64,000 nucleotides of DNA from the NCBI GenBank assembly GCA_964644375.1, contig CAZXWJ010000001.1, positions 18,139 to 82,138 on the forward strand, written 5' to 3'. The stretch's first letter is position 1, and every line of letters begins with the position of its first letter. This DNA comes from CAYNYM01 sp964644375. Its GTDB lineage: Bacteria; Desulfobacterota; DSM-4660; Desulfatiglandales; HGW-15. The notes under the pieces were generated by a model, which saw only the letters and a list, made by a program, of their open reading frames with translations, ran no database searches and had not been told where the DNA came from. Shown one piece after another: positions 43,877-52,629 of the stretch. The position numbers and the translations under genes were made by a program.

Positions 43877-44941
43877 ATGGAATTTATAAAACCGGGGATC
43901 AACCTTGACATTATCGGGAAAAGGAAGATCGCCCTGACCTTTTCATTGCTTTTCATCTTCGCCACCGTTTTCCTGCTCATTTGGAGAAACGGACCTAATT
44001 ATGGCGTGGACTTTTCCGGTGGGATTCTCATTCAGGTCAAACTGGAAAAAAAGCAGGCCCCTTCGGATATCAGGACGGCACTTGAAGCCATCCAGCTCCA
44101 GGACAGCATCATTCAGGAATTCGGAGAGGAAGGCCAGTTCGAATATCTAATCAGGGTCAGGAGCGCGGATATTCAATTGGCGGGATTGGACGAAAGCGTT
44201 AAAGAGGCGCTTATCTCTCATTTTAATGCGGGTGCGGACATCAGACGGGTTGAGATGGTCGGCCCAAAAGTCGGCAAAGATTTACGGCAGAAGGCCCTCT
44301 TTGCGATTTTCTACTCCATTCTCTTTATCGCGATTTATATTTCAGGAAGATTTGAACACCGTTGGCTCATGAGTATTGCCATGGCCCTGTCCCTCGCCCT
44401 CGTTGTGTATATCGCCTCAAGCATCGGTACCAGCGTTACCTGGTTGATTCTGATCGCGCTCCTTATCACCCTGGGCCTCTGCTGGCTTCTCAGGTTGAAA
44501 TACGCCATGGGGGCTATTATCGCCCTGATTCACGATGTCACCATTACCGTCGGGGCCTTTGCCCTTACAGATCGGGAAATTTCCCTCTCTATCATCGCGG
44601 CGTTTTTGACGATTGTCGGATATTCTCTAAACGATACGATTGTTGTCTTCGATCGAATCAGGGAGAATTTGAGCCGCTTCCGCCGGCGCAATTTCGAAGA
44701 GATTATGAACGCCAGCATCAACGAAACGTTGAGCAGAACCCTCCTGACGTCCACAACGACACTGATCGTCGTTATTGCCCTGTTTGTCCTGGGCGGCGGC
44801 GTGATCCATGATTTCGCCTTTGCCCTTTTGATAGGCATCATTGTCGGAACCTATTCTTCTGTTTTTGTGGCGAGCCCCATATTGTTGGTTTTTCAGAGCA
44901 GGTTCTCCGAAAAGCCCAAAGTCAACAAAGGTTCCCGTTAG
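43877..44941 (+). CDS. secF: Preprotein translocase subunit SecF
   Basis: A 354-residue partner of SecD. Motifs: INLDIIGKRKIALTFSL, NYGVDFSGGILIQVKLE, RRVEMVGPKVGKDLRQKAL, IALIHDVTITVGAFAL, GYSLNDTIVVFDRIRENL and SINETLSRTLLTSTTTLIVV. The gap to secD contains two copies of GGAAATCATTTAAAG (43813-43827 and 43850-43864), the second just before the SecF ribosome site, an oddity with no known role. The length is slightly above average because of the middle membrane part. Confidence 0.97.
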   Translation: MEFIKPGINLDIIGKRKIALTFSLLFIFATVFLLIWRNGPNYGVDFSGGILIQVKLEKKQAPSDIRTALEAIQLQDSIIQEFGEEGQFEYLIRVRSADIQLAGLDESVKEALISHFNAGADIRRVEMVGPKVGKDLRQKALFAIFYSILFIAIYISGRFEHRWLMSIAMALSLALVVYIASSIGTSVTWLILIALLITLGLCWLLRLKYAMGAIIALIHDVTITVGAFALTDREISLSIIAAFLTIVGYSLNDTIVVFDRIRENLSRFRRRNFEEIMNASINETLSRTLLTSTTTLIVVIALFVLGGGVIHDFAFALLIGIIVGTYSSVFVASPILLVFQSRFSEKPKVNKGSR

Positions 44942-44954
44942 CAGGGGACGGTGA

Positions 44955-46892
44955 TTGGTTAGAAAAAAGAAAAAAAAACCTCGACCCTATAGGGCCGTTT
45001 CCTGGCTCATCTTTTTTATCCTGGTGGGGACGTTGACACTTGTTTGGTGGCTTCGGCCCCATTTCTTTCCCTCCTCTCCTCAGTTCAATTTTCTTTTGGT
45101 CGAAAGGAATGGCCAGTCCCTGAAACTCCTCAAGGGAGAGGTCCTTCATCTCAACCCGCAGGATCAATTCCGGATCAGGAAAATCTCATCCAACCGTTTC
45201 CTCAGTCAGGGAATACGGCTCTTTTCCAAAGAATTCGATGTGAATGCCTTTCTCCATGATGCCCCGGCCATTTCCGACTTTTTACCTAATGGGGATATTT
45301 TCAGCCGGTATGATTTCAAGGTTGAATTGAAGTACCGCAATCGCGCCCTGGGCCATGTAAACATCCTGATCGAACCCGATCTCGGGGATTGGCTGGCCAA
45401 GGCGGATAGAACCATCGACGGGGTTCGAAAGATTGCCCTCCTTGAAAAGGCCCTGACCCATGAGCCCGATAACACCCGGTTGACAGAGAAACTGATTGAG
45501 GCCTATAAATCCGGCAAAAAATGGTCGCAAGCTGCGGCGGCGCTTGAAAAAACGGCTGAGAAGCGCCCCGATCTCAAGGTTTTGAATGACCTGCTCGAGA
45601 TATATGAGAACCTATCCAATCGTGAAGGGATTATTTCAGTTGCAAAACGATTGATTCCCCTGAACCCCGATGATGCCGCCCTCAAGATTCGCCTGGCCGA
45701 CTTATTGGAAGAAGCCGGAAAATTGGGGGAAGCCATTACCGCCTATGAAGCGGCGTTAAAAAACATGGACAAAGAGGAAAGGGTGCCCGTTTATAAGACC
45801 CTTGGGTACCTCTATATGCGGACCGATCAACCCGAAAAAGCCATTACCTGCTATCTCAACGCACTTGAGGGGGATCAGAAAGACGTCAATCTCTATTACA
45901 ACCTCGCCGACCTCTATGAAAGATCAGGGCAGCAGGCCAAGGCCGATGGTTATCTCACTAAGGCACTGGAACTGAAGACAGAAGATATAGAGGGTCGGTT
46001 GGGCCTTGCGGGCAGGCTTATTCAGAGGGGGAAACTGAAACAGGCCGAAGCGTATCTGAACGAAGTTCTCAAAAAAAATCCCAATTCACTTGAGGCCTTG
46101 ATTTTTTTGATGACTATCGCAGAGAAACGGGCGGACAAAGATGCGCTCCTGAAACTCTATCAAAAAATACATGCCCTTGATCCTAAAAATGAAACCGTCA
46201 TCTTCAACCTTGGAGCTCTCGAATATGAGGCGGGAAGACTGGATAAAAGCGAACCCTATTTCAAGAAATACCTGGCAGGCCATCCCAAAGACAAAGAGAC
46301 CCATGCCTTTCTTTTTGACATCTACAAGCGGTTGAAGAAAGACGATCTGGCCTTCAAAGAAGCCCAGGCCCTTGTTTCCCTGGATCCAAAGGGTATGGCA
46401 TCTTACTATTATATGGTTGAATATTTGAACGAACGCAGTGACTATAAAAAAATAATCGATATCACGAAAAAGGGTCTTGAAATTCAATCAGAGGACATGG
46501 ATCTCAGAGAATATCTGGTCCTCGCTTACTTGAAAACGGGCAAAGAAGACTCGGCATTTCAAGAAATGCAGAAGATCCTTAAGATGCGGCCCAAGGATGT
46601 TCTCATGCTTCTCCAGTTCGCTCAGCTTCAGGAAAAAAGAGGAAATTCAGAGGACGCCGTCGACACATACCAACGGATACTGGATGTCTCCCCCGGGCAC
46701 AAGAAGGCCAAGGAGGCAACCATCAGGTTGTTGCTCTGGAGGGCCGCCGATCTCGAAGAACAGGACGAGTTGAAAAAGGCCCTTGATATCTACAGAAAAA
46801 TATTGAAATTGTCTCCCGGTCAGGAAGAGGCCGAAGAGGCCTATTTGAGGCTGCGCTTGGAGGTGTTGCCCGGTGAAGCAGAAAGACCATAA
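44955..46892 (+). CDS. Membrane-anchored TPR-repeat protein
   Basis: A 645-residue protein starting at TTG 44955 (VRKKKKKPRPYRAV follows), 13 bases after secF. After a basic start it has one membrane helix (SWLIFFILVGTLTLVWWL), a non-repeat domain of about 120 residues (ERNGQSLKLLKGEVLHLN, DFKVELKYRNRALGHVNI), then tetratricopeptide repeats to the end (about ten or more, e.g. KAITCYLNALEGDQKDVNLY). TPRs mediate protein contacts. The function is not recognised; the position after SecDF hints at envelope assembly but that is speculation. It overlaps mutT by 20 bases. Confidence 0.85.
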   Translation: MVRKKKKKPRPYRAVSWLIFFILVGTLTLVWWLRPHFFPSSPQFNFLLVERNGQSLKLLKGEVLHLNPQDQFRIRKISSNRFLSQGIRLFSKEFDVNAFLHDAPAISDFLPNGDIFSRYDFKVELKYRNRALGHVNILIEPDLGDWLAKADRTIDGVRKIALLEKALTHEPDNTRLTEKLIEAYKSGKKWSQAAAALEKTAEKRPDLKVLNDLLEIYENLSNREGIISVAKRLIPLNPDDAALKIRLADLLEEAGKLGEAITAYEAALKNMDKEERVPVYKTLGYLYMRTDQPEKAITCYLNALEGDQKDVNLYYNLADLYERSGQQAKADGYLTKALELKTEDIEGRLGLAGRLIQRGKLKQAEAYLNEVLKKNPNSLEALIFLMTIAEKRADKDALLKLYQKIHALDPKNETVIFNLGALEYEAGRLDKSEPYFKKYLAGHPKDKETHAFLFDIYKRLKKDDLAFKEAQALVSLDPKGMASYYYMVEYLNERSDYKKIIDITKKGLEIQSEDMDLREYLVLAYLKTGKEDSAFQEMQKILKMRPKDVLMLLQFAQLQEKRGNSEDAVDTYQRILDVSPGHKKAKEATIRLLLWRAADLEEQDELKKALDIYRKILKLSPGQEEAEEAYLRLRLEVLPGEAERP

Positions 46893-47298
46893 GCCCCATT
46901 ATCATGTCACGGCCGGGCTAATATGGCAAAAAAACAGGATATTGATTACCAGGCGTCCCGAAGGGACGCACATGGCAGGATTTTGGGAATTTCCAGGAGG
47001 CAAGCAGGAACCCCGGGAGACCCTGGAAGAGTGTCTGGAGAGGGAACTGAAAGAGGAATTAGGACTTACCGTTCGGACGGACAGGCACCTGATCACCGTC
47101 GAGCATGAGTACGATGACAAGTTGATTACCCTCCACGTCTTTTATTGCCGCGACTTGAAAGGCCAGCCGATGAATTTGGAGGGGCAGGAATACCGATGGA
47201 TCCATCCCGACAACCTTTCCAGTTACACCTTTCCGCCACCTGACGAGGCCGTCATTGAAGCCTTGAGAGCCCATGGGCAACCCGCAGAGGAAGGTTAA
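46873..47298 (+). CDS. mutT: NUDIX hydrolase, MutT-like
   Basis: A 141-residue hydrolase probably cleaving 8-oxo-dGTP. The NUDIX box is complete: GGKQEPRETLEECLERELKE then ELG. Also typical are TAGLIWQKNRILITRR at the N terminus and EYRWIHPDNLSSYTFPPPDE near the end. The GTG start at 46873 lies inside the preceding gene in another frame. This short MutT type often follows other genes translationally coupled as here. The substrate is inferred. Confidence 0.88.
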   Translation: MKQKDHKPHYHVTAGLIWQKNRILITRRPEGTHMAGFWEFPGGKQEPRETLEECLERELKEELGLTVRTDRHLITVEHEYDDKLITLHVFYCRDLKGQPMNLEGQEYRWIHPDNLSSYTFPPPDEAVIEALRAHGQPAEEG

Positions 47299-47462
47299 GT
47301 CCAAAACCTGGCATGGCAAAGGAGGGAGAAACGTTTCGCCCGCCTTGGCGATGATCTTGTGAGAATCCCCGGACAGCCTTTTTCCGAGCAATTTCAAAGA
47401 GACTGGAACGACCCATCAAGCTCTGAATGCGTTTTAAAACACTTTCCAATTACAATTAATTA

Positions 47463-48431
47463 TTATCCGTTGATTTTTTCTTTCAAGGCGTCGGCAATTT
47501 TGAAGAGATCGCCCACGACGCCATAATCGGCTACTCTGAATATGGGGGCCTTCTTATCCTTATTAACCGCAATGACGGTTCCGGCCCCACCGATGCCGGC
47601 CACGTGTTGAAAGGCGCCGCTTATACCAAAGGCGAGGTAAACCTTGGGCTTGACGGTCTTGCCTGAGGTCCCCACCTGATGATATTTGGGCAGCCAGTTT
47701 TTGTCTACCACGGGGCGGGAACAGGAAATCATCCCACCCATAAGTTCCGCAAGCGCCTTCATCTTTTCTAAATTATCTTCTTCACCAATTCCCCGGCCAA
47801 TAGAGACCAACAGATCGGCCTGCGTGATATCCACATCCCCGGCTCCCGTTTCCGCATATTCCACGAACTGTCTGCGTTCTTCCGGGAGGCCGGACGGCAT
47901 ATTCATCTCAATCACTTCTCCCTCCCCTTCACCTACCACGTCCTGTGGAAAGGCTCCGGCCCGCATAGTAATCAGATATCCTTCGGATTCTCTGAAGGAG
48001 ACCTTTGAAAAAATTTTTCCCGTATAGATCTGACGAATCGCCTTGGGGTGGCTATCCTCCATAAAAATGTCCACGCAATCCGTCGCCAGAGGAAATCCCG
48101 TCCTGACGGCCAGGGCGGGGCCGAGATCCATCCCCCATGCGGTATGGCCCAAAAAGGTCATAAAGGGGCTGCGCCGTTTGAGGAGTTGCACCAGGATTTC
48201 CTTACAGATATCCCCGCTGTAATGTCTCAGCCTTTCGTCTTCCAGGACAATGACCCTGTCGGCCCTCGCTCGAACCGCATCCACAAAGGGGGTCCGATCC
48301 GCGCAAAGCAGGATGGCCGTCAGGCTGCAGGAAGATGCCTCGCAAAGTTCGCGGGCCTTCCAGAGCATCTCATAGGTGATTTCTCTTATTTCACCCTGCC
48401 GATGTTCAACGACCACAAAAATTTCACCCAT
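47463..48431 (-). CDS. etfA: Electron transfer flavoprotein alpha subunit EtfA
   Basis: A 322-residue subunit binding the FAD that passes electrons to a membrane acceptor. N-terminal domain: IFVVVEHRQGEIREITYE. C-terminal FAD domain: DLLVSIGRGIGEEDNLEK, SRPVVDKNWLPKYHQVGTSG, YLAFGISGAFQHVAGI, the AVNKDKKAPIFRVADYGVVGD run with the final DLFKIADAL. Its ATG overlaps the etfB stop by one base. It is the last gene of the EMO-etfB-etfA unit. No acyl-CoA dehydrogenase gene is in the window, so the donor is unknown. Confidence 0.95.
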   Translation of the reverse strand: MGEIFVVVEHRQGEIREITYEMLWKARELCEASSCSLTAILLCADRTPFVDAVRARADRVIVLEDERLRHYSGDICKEILVQLLKRRSPFMTFLGHTAWGMDLGPALAVRTGFPLATDCVDIFMEDSHPKAIRQIYTGKIFSKVSFRESEGYLITMRAGAFPQDVVGEGEGEVIEMNMPSGLPEERRQFVEYAETGAGDVDITQADLLVSIGRGIGEEDNLEKMKALAELMGGMISCSRPVVDKNWLPKYHQVGTSGKTVKPKVYLAFGISGAFQHVAGIGGAGTVIAVNKDKKAPIFRVADYGVVGDLFKIADALKEKING

Positions 48432-49210
48432 TATATGCTTACCCCCTTTTCCTTGATAATTCGAAGAAGTTCATCGGCCACCGTTCCGGGATCCCCCTCT
48501 ATGATCTGTGCACCATCGGTTTCAGGTGGCAGGAAAATTTCCTCAACCATCGTTTTCACGGAGAGATCCGGATCCGACAGGCCAACATCTTTCACCTTGA
48601 CCACCTCGAGTACCTTTTTGGCCGCCTTGCGTATCCCCATGATGGAGACATATCGTGGTTCATTGATCCCCGTCTGAATGCTTAAAACAGCAGGAAAAGA
48701 CACCCTGGATACCTCGTCAGTGCCGCCCTCCAGCTCTACTCGAACCGTGGCCCCGCCCGTCCCTGGTTCGATTCCGGTCACAACGGCCGCATGGGCCAAT
48801 CCCAAATGCTCGGCAAGCATGATGCCCACGGCACCCTCATTTATATCATCTGCCTGAACCCCGGTGAGGATGAGATCAAATTTCCGTCTTTTGATAACCT
48901 CTGCAAGAATTTTTGACACGGCAAAGGCGTCCAGCTCAAGCCCTCCCGGATCGACCCTTATTGCCCTGTCGGCCCCCATGGCCAGGCATAGTCTCAGGAT
49001 CTCCTCGTCTTCCTGGCTACCGACCGTGACGGCCGTCACGTCCCCTTCGAAATTATCCTTGATAAGAACGGCCTCTTCAATAGCATAATGGTCCCATTCA
49101 TTGATCACATAGGCCAGCACCTCCTTGCGAATGTCCTTTGCCTGGGCATTGATCTCCAGATCCACCTCCTGCGTAAGGGGTACCCTTTTGACACACACGA
49201 TGATCTTCAT
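48431..49210 (-). CDS. etfB: Electron transfer flavoprotein beta subunit EtfB
   Basis: A 259-residue partner of EtfA. It has MKIIVCVKRVPLTQEVDLE, VINEWDHYAIEEAVLIKD, VTAVTVGSQEDEEILRLCLAMGAD with the nucleotide-binding region, DLILTGVQADDINEGAVG and the recognition loop near SFPAVLSIQTGINEPRYVS. I cannot tell from sequence alone whether this ETF is of the bifurcating type; the adjacent gene suggests transfer to membrane quinone. It lies 12 bases after the oxidoreductase gene. Confidence 0.95.
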   Translation of the reverse strand: MKIIVCVKRVPLTQEVDLEINAQAKDIRKEVLAYVINEWDHYAIEEAVLIKDNFEGDVTAVTVGSQEDEEILRLCLAMGADRAIRVDPGGLELDAFAVSKILAEVIKRRKFDLILTGVQADDINEGAVGIMLAEHLGLAHAAVVTGIEPGTGGATVRVELEGGTDEVSRVSFPAVLSIQTGINEPRYVSIMGIRKAAKKVLEVVKVKDVGLSDPDLSVKTMVEEIFLPPETDGAQIIEGDPGTVADELLRIIKEKGVSI

Positions 49211-49222
49211 GCCTTATACCTC

Positions 49223-51250
49223 CTAAAGGGTTGAAAGAAATAACGCCATAAGATCCACAACCCTCATTTCCTGTTCCAGCCCACAGGTCTTTATGGCGTC
49301 TTCAAAATGGATCAGACAGAAGGGACAAGCCGTTACAATGGTATCGGCTCCGGCCTCCCTGGCCATCATGATTCTCTTGGCGGCCATTCTCATCTCTTCC
49401 TGTTCGATCTCATGCCAAAGAATAATATCCCCTCCGCCACAACAAAAACTCCGGTCCTTCGATCTTTCCATTTCCACGAATTCAAGGCCCGGCAGGGATC
49501 GAAGTAAACGTCGCGGCGCATTATAGATCTCGTTGTGCCGGCCAAGGTAGCAGGGGTCATGATAGGTATAGATATGTCCATCCTCAGGGGTCTTGGACGG
49601 CCTAAGGCGGCCCGAATCCAAAAGAGAATGGAAGAAGGATGTGTAATGATGGACATTCAAGGTGACGGGGTAGTCCTTCTTGAGCGTGTTGAAGGCATGT
49701 GGATCCGTGGTGACGATCTTATTGAATCTGATGCTCTTGAAGGTCTCCACATTCGCTTCAACCAGGATCTGAAACAGGCCCTCCTCTCCCATACGTCGAA
49801 CCTGATGGCCGGAATCCATCTCCAGGGGCCCCAGGATACCGAAATCCACGCCCGCCTTTTGAAGTCCCCTGGCGATATTCGAAGCGATGGCCTGGACAGC
49901 GGGATCATAGGATCCGTAGCTGTCCACAAAAAAGAGCACATCCACTGCATCACCCTCCTTCAGTATCTTGACGGAGGCATCATCAAGTTCCTTGACCCAG
50001 TCCGCCCGCTTTGCGGCAGGTTTTCCAAAGGGATTTCCCGTCTTCTCAAAATGCATCAGAACCTGGTTAAAAGACTTGGGATTGCGGGACGTCTCGATAA
50101 GGTGACGTCTCATATCGATAATTTTATCGATGTATTCGATGAAAATGGGACATTCTTCTTCGCAGGCCCCACAGGTCGTACATGACCAAATTTCTTCGGG
50201 GGTGATCACGTCACCTACGATTGAAACTTTTTTCTTTTCTTTGTCCTCAGCCTCCTTCGTGCCGAACACGGGGAAATGCTCGTAACCATAGTCTCGCAGC
50301 TTGAGGGTGATCATTTTCGGGGAAAGGGGGCGACCGACAGCATTTGCAGGGCACATATCCGAACAGCGCCCGCATTCGGTGCATGAAAAAAGATCAAGCA
50401 TATGCTTCCAGGTGAAATCTTCAAATTTTTCAATCCCGATTGTCTCCAAATCTTCTATATTCTCCACGCCCCACCTGGCCGGCTTCAGCGATCCTTTTTC
50501 AAGTTTTCTGAAAAATATATTAGGCAGGGCCGTGATGATATGAAAATGCTTTCCAAGAGGAAGAAAGTTTAGGAAGAAAAAAAAGGTCAGAATGTGAAGC
50601 CAGTAGCTTCCGCTGCGGATCGCAAAAAGCGTTTCAACACGCGATGTGTGGATAAGAAGAGCGGCGGCCCGGGCGGCGGGAAGCAGAACGCCGGGCTCTT
50701 TGCTCAGTAATAGGCCGCTTCCTTCATAGGCCATATCTGTCATCATGAGAAAAGAGATAAGCCCCAAAACGATGTAGGCCTCTAGGGCATGACTTCCCTT
50801 ATATCGTTCGGGTCTTGTGAGTGCCCGTCTGAGTATGGCCCAGACACACGCAGTAAGCACAATCATTTCAAAAAAATCCTTCAGCACATCATACCCTTTT
50901 CCAAAGTCCCCTTCCATCAAAGCGTGGAGGAAGGGAAGGCCCAATCCCTGCGTGACAAGATCAATAGAGCGAAGTCCGAGCACGATAAAACCCGAAAAAA
51001 TCATGATATGAATCACGCCGGCCCATAAATACCTAGGCTGTCTCTTTTGCCCGAACCCATAGGTAATGAGGCCACTGACCCTTTGCGCGATGGACGAAAA
51101 ACGCGGGTCGGACTCCGCGGCATTCAGTATCCGATAACGCCGATAGATCACAAAACCGAACAGACTCAGGCTGAAAACAAAAATGACCCACCCATAGGCA
51201 TATCCCGGGAGCCCCAGATAGGTGTCTGCCGCCGGATGTACGAGAGGCAT
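49223..51250 (-). CDS. EtfAB:quinone oxidoreductase-like membrane Fe-S protein (HdrD-like, EMO type)
   Basis: A 675-residue protein. Residues 15-245 are five or six membrane segments with histidines (VIHIMIFSGF), like the heme b subunit of nitrate reductase. Two ferredoxin clusters follow: Cys290, 293, 296, 300 and Cys357, 360, 363, 367. The C-terminal half has two CCG-type domains. The second is intact (HDPCYLGRHNEI, SFCCGGGD, TACPFC), but the first has lost its cysteines (FVDSYGSYDP, LEMDSGHQVRRMGEE). The layout and the etfBA neighbours match ETF:(methyl)menaquinone oxidoreductases of sulfate reducers and syntrophs. Direction and partners are inferred. Confidence 0.88.
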   Translation of the reverse strand: MPLVHPAADTYLGLPGYAYGWVIFVFSLSLFGFVIYRRYRILNAAESDPRFSSIAQRVSGLITYGFGQKRQPRYLWAGVIHIMIFSGFIVLGLRSIDLVTQGLGLPFLHALMEGDFGKGYDVLKDFFEMIVLTACVWAILRRALTRPERYKGSHALEAYIVLGLISFLMMTDMAYEGSGLLLSKEPGVLLPAARAAALLIHTSRVETLFAIRSGSYWLHILTFFFFLNFLPLGKHFHIITALPNIFFRKLEKGSLKPARWGVENIEDLETIGIEKFEDFTWKHMLDLFSCTECGRCSDMCPANAVGRPLSPKMITLKLRDYGYEHFPVFGTKEAEDKEKKKVSIVGDVITPEEIWSCTTCGACEEECPIFIEYIDKIIDMRRHLIETSRNPKSFNQVLMHFEKTGNPFGKPAAKRADWVKELDDASVKILKEGDAVDVLFFVDSYGSYDPAVQAIASNIARGLQKAGVDFGILGPLEMDSGHQVRRMGEEGLFQILVEANVETFKSIRFNKIVTTDPHAFNTLKKDYPVTLNVHHYTSFFHSLLDSGRLRPSKTPEDGHIYTYHDPCYLGRHNEIYNAPRRLLRSLPGLEFVEMERSKDRSFCCGGGDIILWHEIEQEEMRMAAKRIMMAREAGADTIVTACPFCLIHFEDAIKTCGLEQEMRVVDLMALFLSTL

Positions 51251-51662
51251 TGCGTCCCCTTTCTTTCATTCATGTATCAGTGCGGGTCTATCAAATGTTT
51301 GCGTTTTTAGTTTGAGAAATTCTGAGGATAGGTATTGAATGGCATAGAATATATATCCTTATATATCCAAATTAATTTTTTTTCAATAAATCTTCATAAC
51401 TTTCTATCGCAATAAAGCTCTTTGAATCCTCACAGGGAGCTGATATGCTTTAGGGTATAAGGGTAACCAATTTTTTAGGGGGGATATTTTATCCTCTCAT
51501 GATTGCCCAATACCTCCATTCAAAGGGAAGGGTGCACTCATTTTTTCAATCATGTGAGCATCTTGATCTGCCGGGTCTTGAGATTCGAAAAAATACTGAG
51601 CCCTTTTCAGGGTTCATGAATTTTCACCTGTAGAGCGGATAACGTTACCGGAGGAGGAAATT
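51251..51662. other. Divergent intergenic region EMO / TPR gene
   Basis: About 410 AT-rich bases without a gene. It holds AT-tracts near 51340-51400, a candidate promoter at 51422-51449 and a small hairpin TGAGCCCT/AGGGTTCA near 51597. Promoters of both divergent genes should be here. Confidence 0.4.
51422..51449 (+). promoter_or_regulatory. Candidate promoter for the TPR gene at 51663
   Basis: TTGAAT, a 16-base spacer and TATGCT match the consensus moderately, about 200 bases before the gene. By-eye match only. Confidence 0.25.
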
Positions 51663-52622
51663 ATGTTACATGTCCTTTTGGCCGGCATTGCCCTTTTTTC
51701 TTTTTTGAATGTTATTCTTTTTATTGTGGTTCTGGTCAGGCTTTTCAAAGAAGAAGGGGTATTCAGGGGCATCTTGGGAATCATTTTCGGCTTTTACCCC
51801 TTCATATGGGGGTGGGTCAAACATAGGCGATTGAAATTGACCCAAACCATGTTGCTATGGACAGCTACCATCCTTCTTCCCGTCCTTGCCGGATTTGTCG
51901 CTTTTTCGACCGGACTCATCCCTGCGGACTTCAAAACCTTCATCCCCGGTTTCCAGTCGCCTGTGTCGTCCCGTGTCGTACAACAACGGGTGAAAAAGCC
52001 TCCCGTCAAAAAATCTTCTAAAAAACCCGGCTTAAAAGGGAATCAGGTTCGCCCAAAAGGGCCCTCTTCATCGGGACTTAAAAAACCAGAGACTGTTTCC
52101 AAAGAAATAAAAGTCGACTATGCCTTTGAAATGCGAAAGGTAAACGCCTTGATTGAGGCGAACGACCAACGCCCTGAGGCTTATTACAACCGCGGTTGGT
52201 TACACGGGCATCAGGGCAACCTCGAAAAGGCATTGAAAGACTATTCCCTGGCCCTGATGCTTAACAAGAATAATAGTGATGCCTTGTACAACAGAGGATT
52301 GGTATTTGCTAAATTGGGAAAGTATAAAGCGGCCCTTGAAGATTTTTCAGGCGTGCTCAAACTGCAGGCCAACATGGAAGATGCCCTTTGTAACCGCGGC
52401 AGCGTTTATTTCCAAACGGGCGAAACGGATCTTGCCCTCAGGGACTACAATGCCGCCCTGAAAACAAACCCGAAGGACGCGGATCTCCTGTACAATCGCG
52501 CCATAGTCTATGCAGCCCTCGGAGAAGAGTCAAAAGCGAAGGAGGATTTGAAGAAGGCCGCACGGATGATGCATGACACGACCCTAAAGGCTTATCCGAA
52601 TTTACTCCAGAGCATGAATTGA
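51663..52622 (+). CDS. Membrane protein with cytosolic or periplasmic TPR domain
   Basis: A 319-residue protein. The N-terminal 110 residues have three hydrophobic segments (IALFSFLNVILFIVVLVRLF, FGFYPFIWGWV, LLPVLAGFVAFSTGLI). A basic, Pro/Lys/Ser-rich linker (residues 115-160) leads to about four tetratricopeptide repeats from residue 168 to 305 (AYYNRGWLHGHQGNLEKAL, ALYNRGLVFAKLGKYKAAL, LLYNRAIVYAALGEESKAK). GGAGGAGG lies upstream of the ATG. I do not recognise a specific function. It converges on the M48/TPR protease gene. Confidence 0.82.
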   Translation: MLHVLLAGIALFSFLNVILFIVVLVRLFKEEGVFRGILGIIFGFYPFIWGWVKHRRLKLTQTMLLWTATILLPVLAGFVAFSTGLIPADFKTFIPGFQSPVSSRVVQQRVKKPPVKKSSKKPGLKGNQVRPKGPSSSGLKKPETVSKEIKVDYAFEMRKVNALIEANDQRPEAYYNRGWLHGHQGNLEKALKDYSLALMLNKNNSDALYNRGLVFAKLGKYKAALEDFSGVLKLQANMEDALCNRGSVYFQTGETDLALRDYNAALKTNPKDADLLYNRAIVYAALGEESKAKEDLKKAARMMHDTTLKAYPNLLQSMN

Positions 52623-52629
52623 CATCCTG

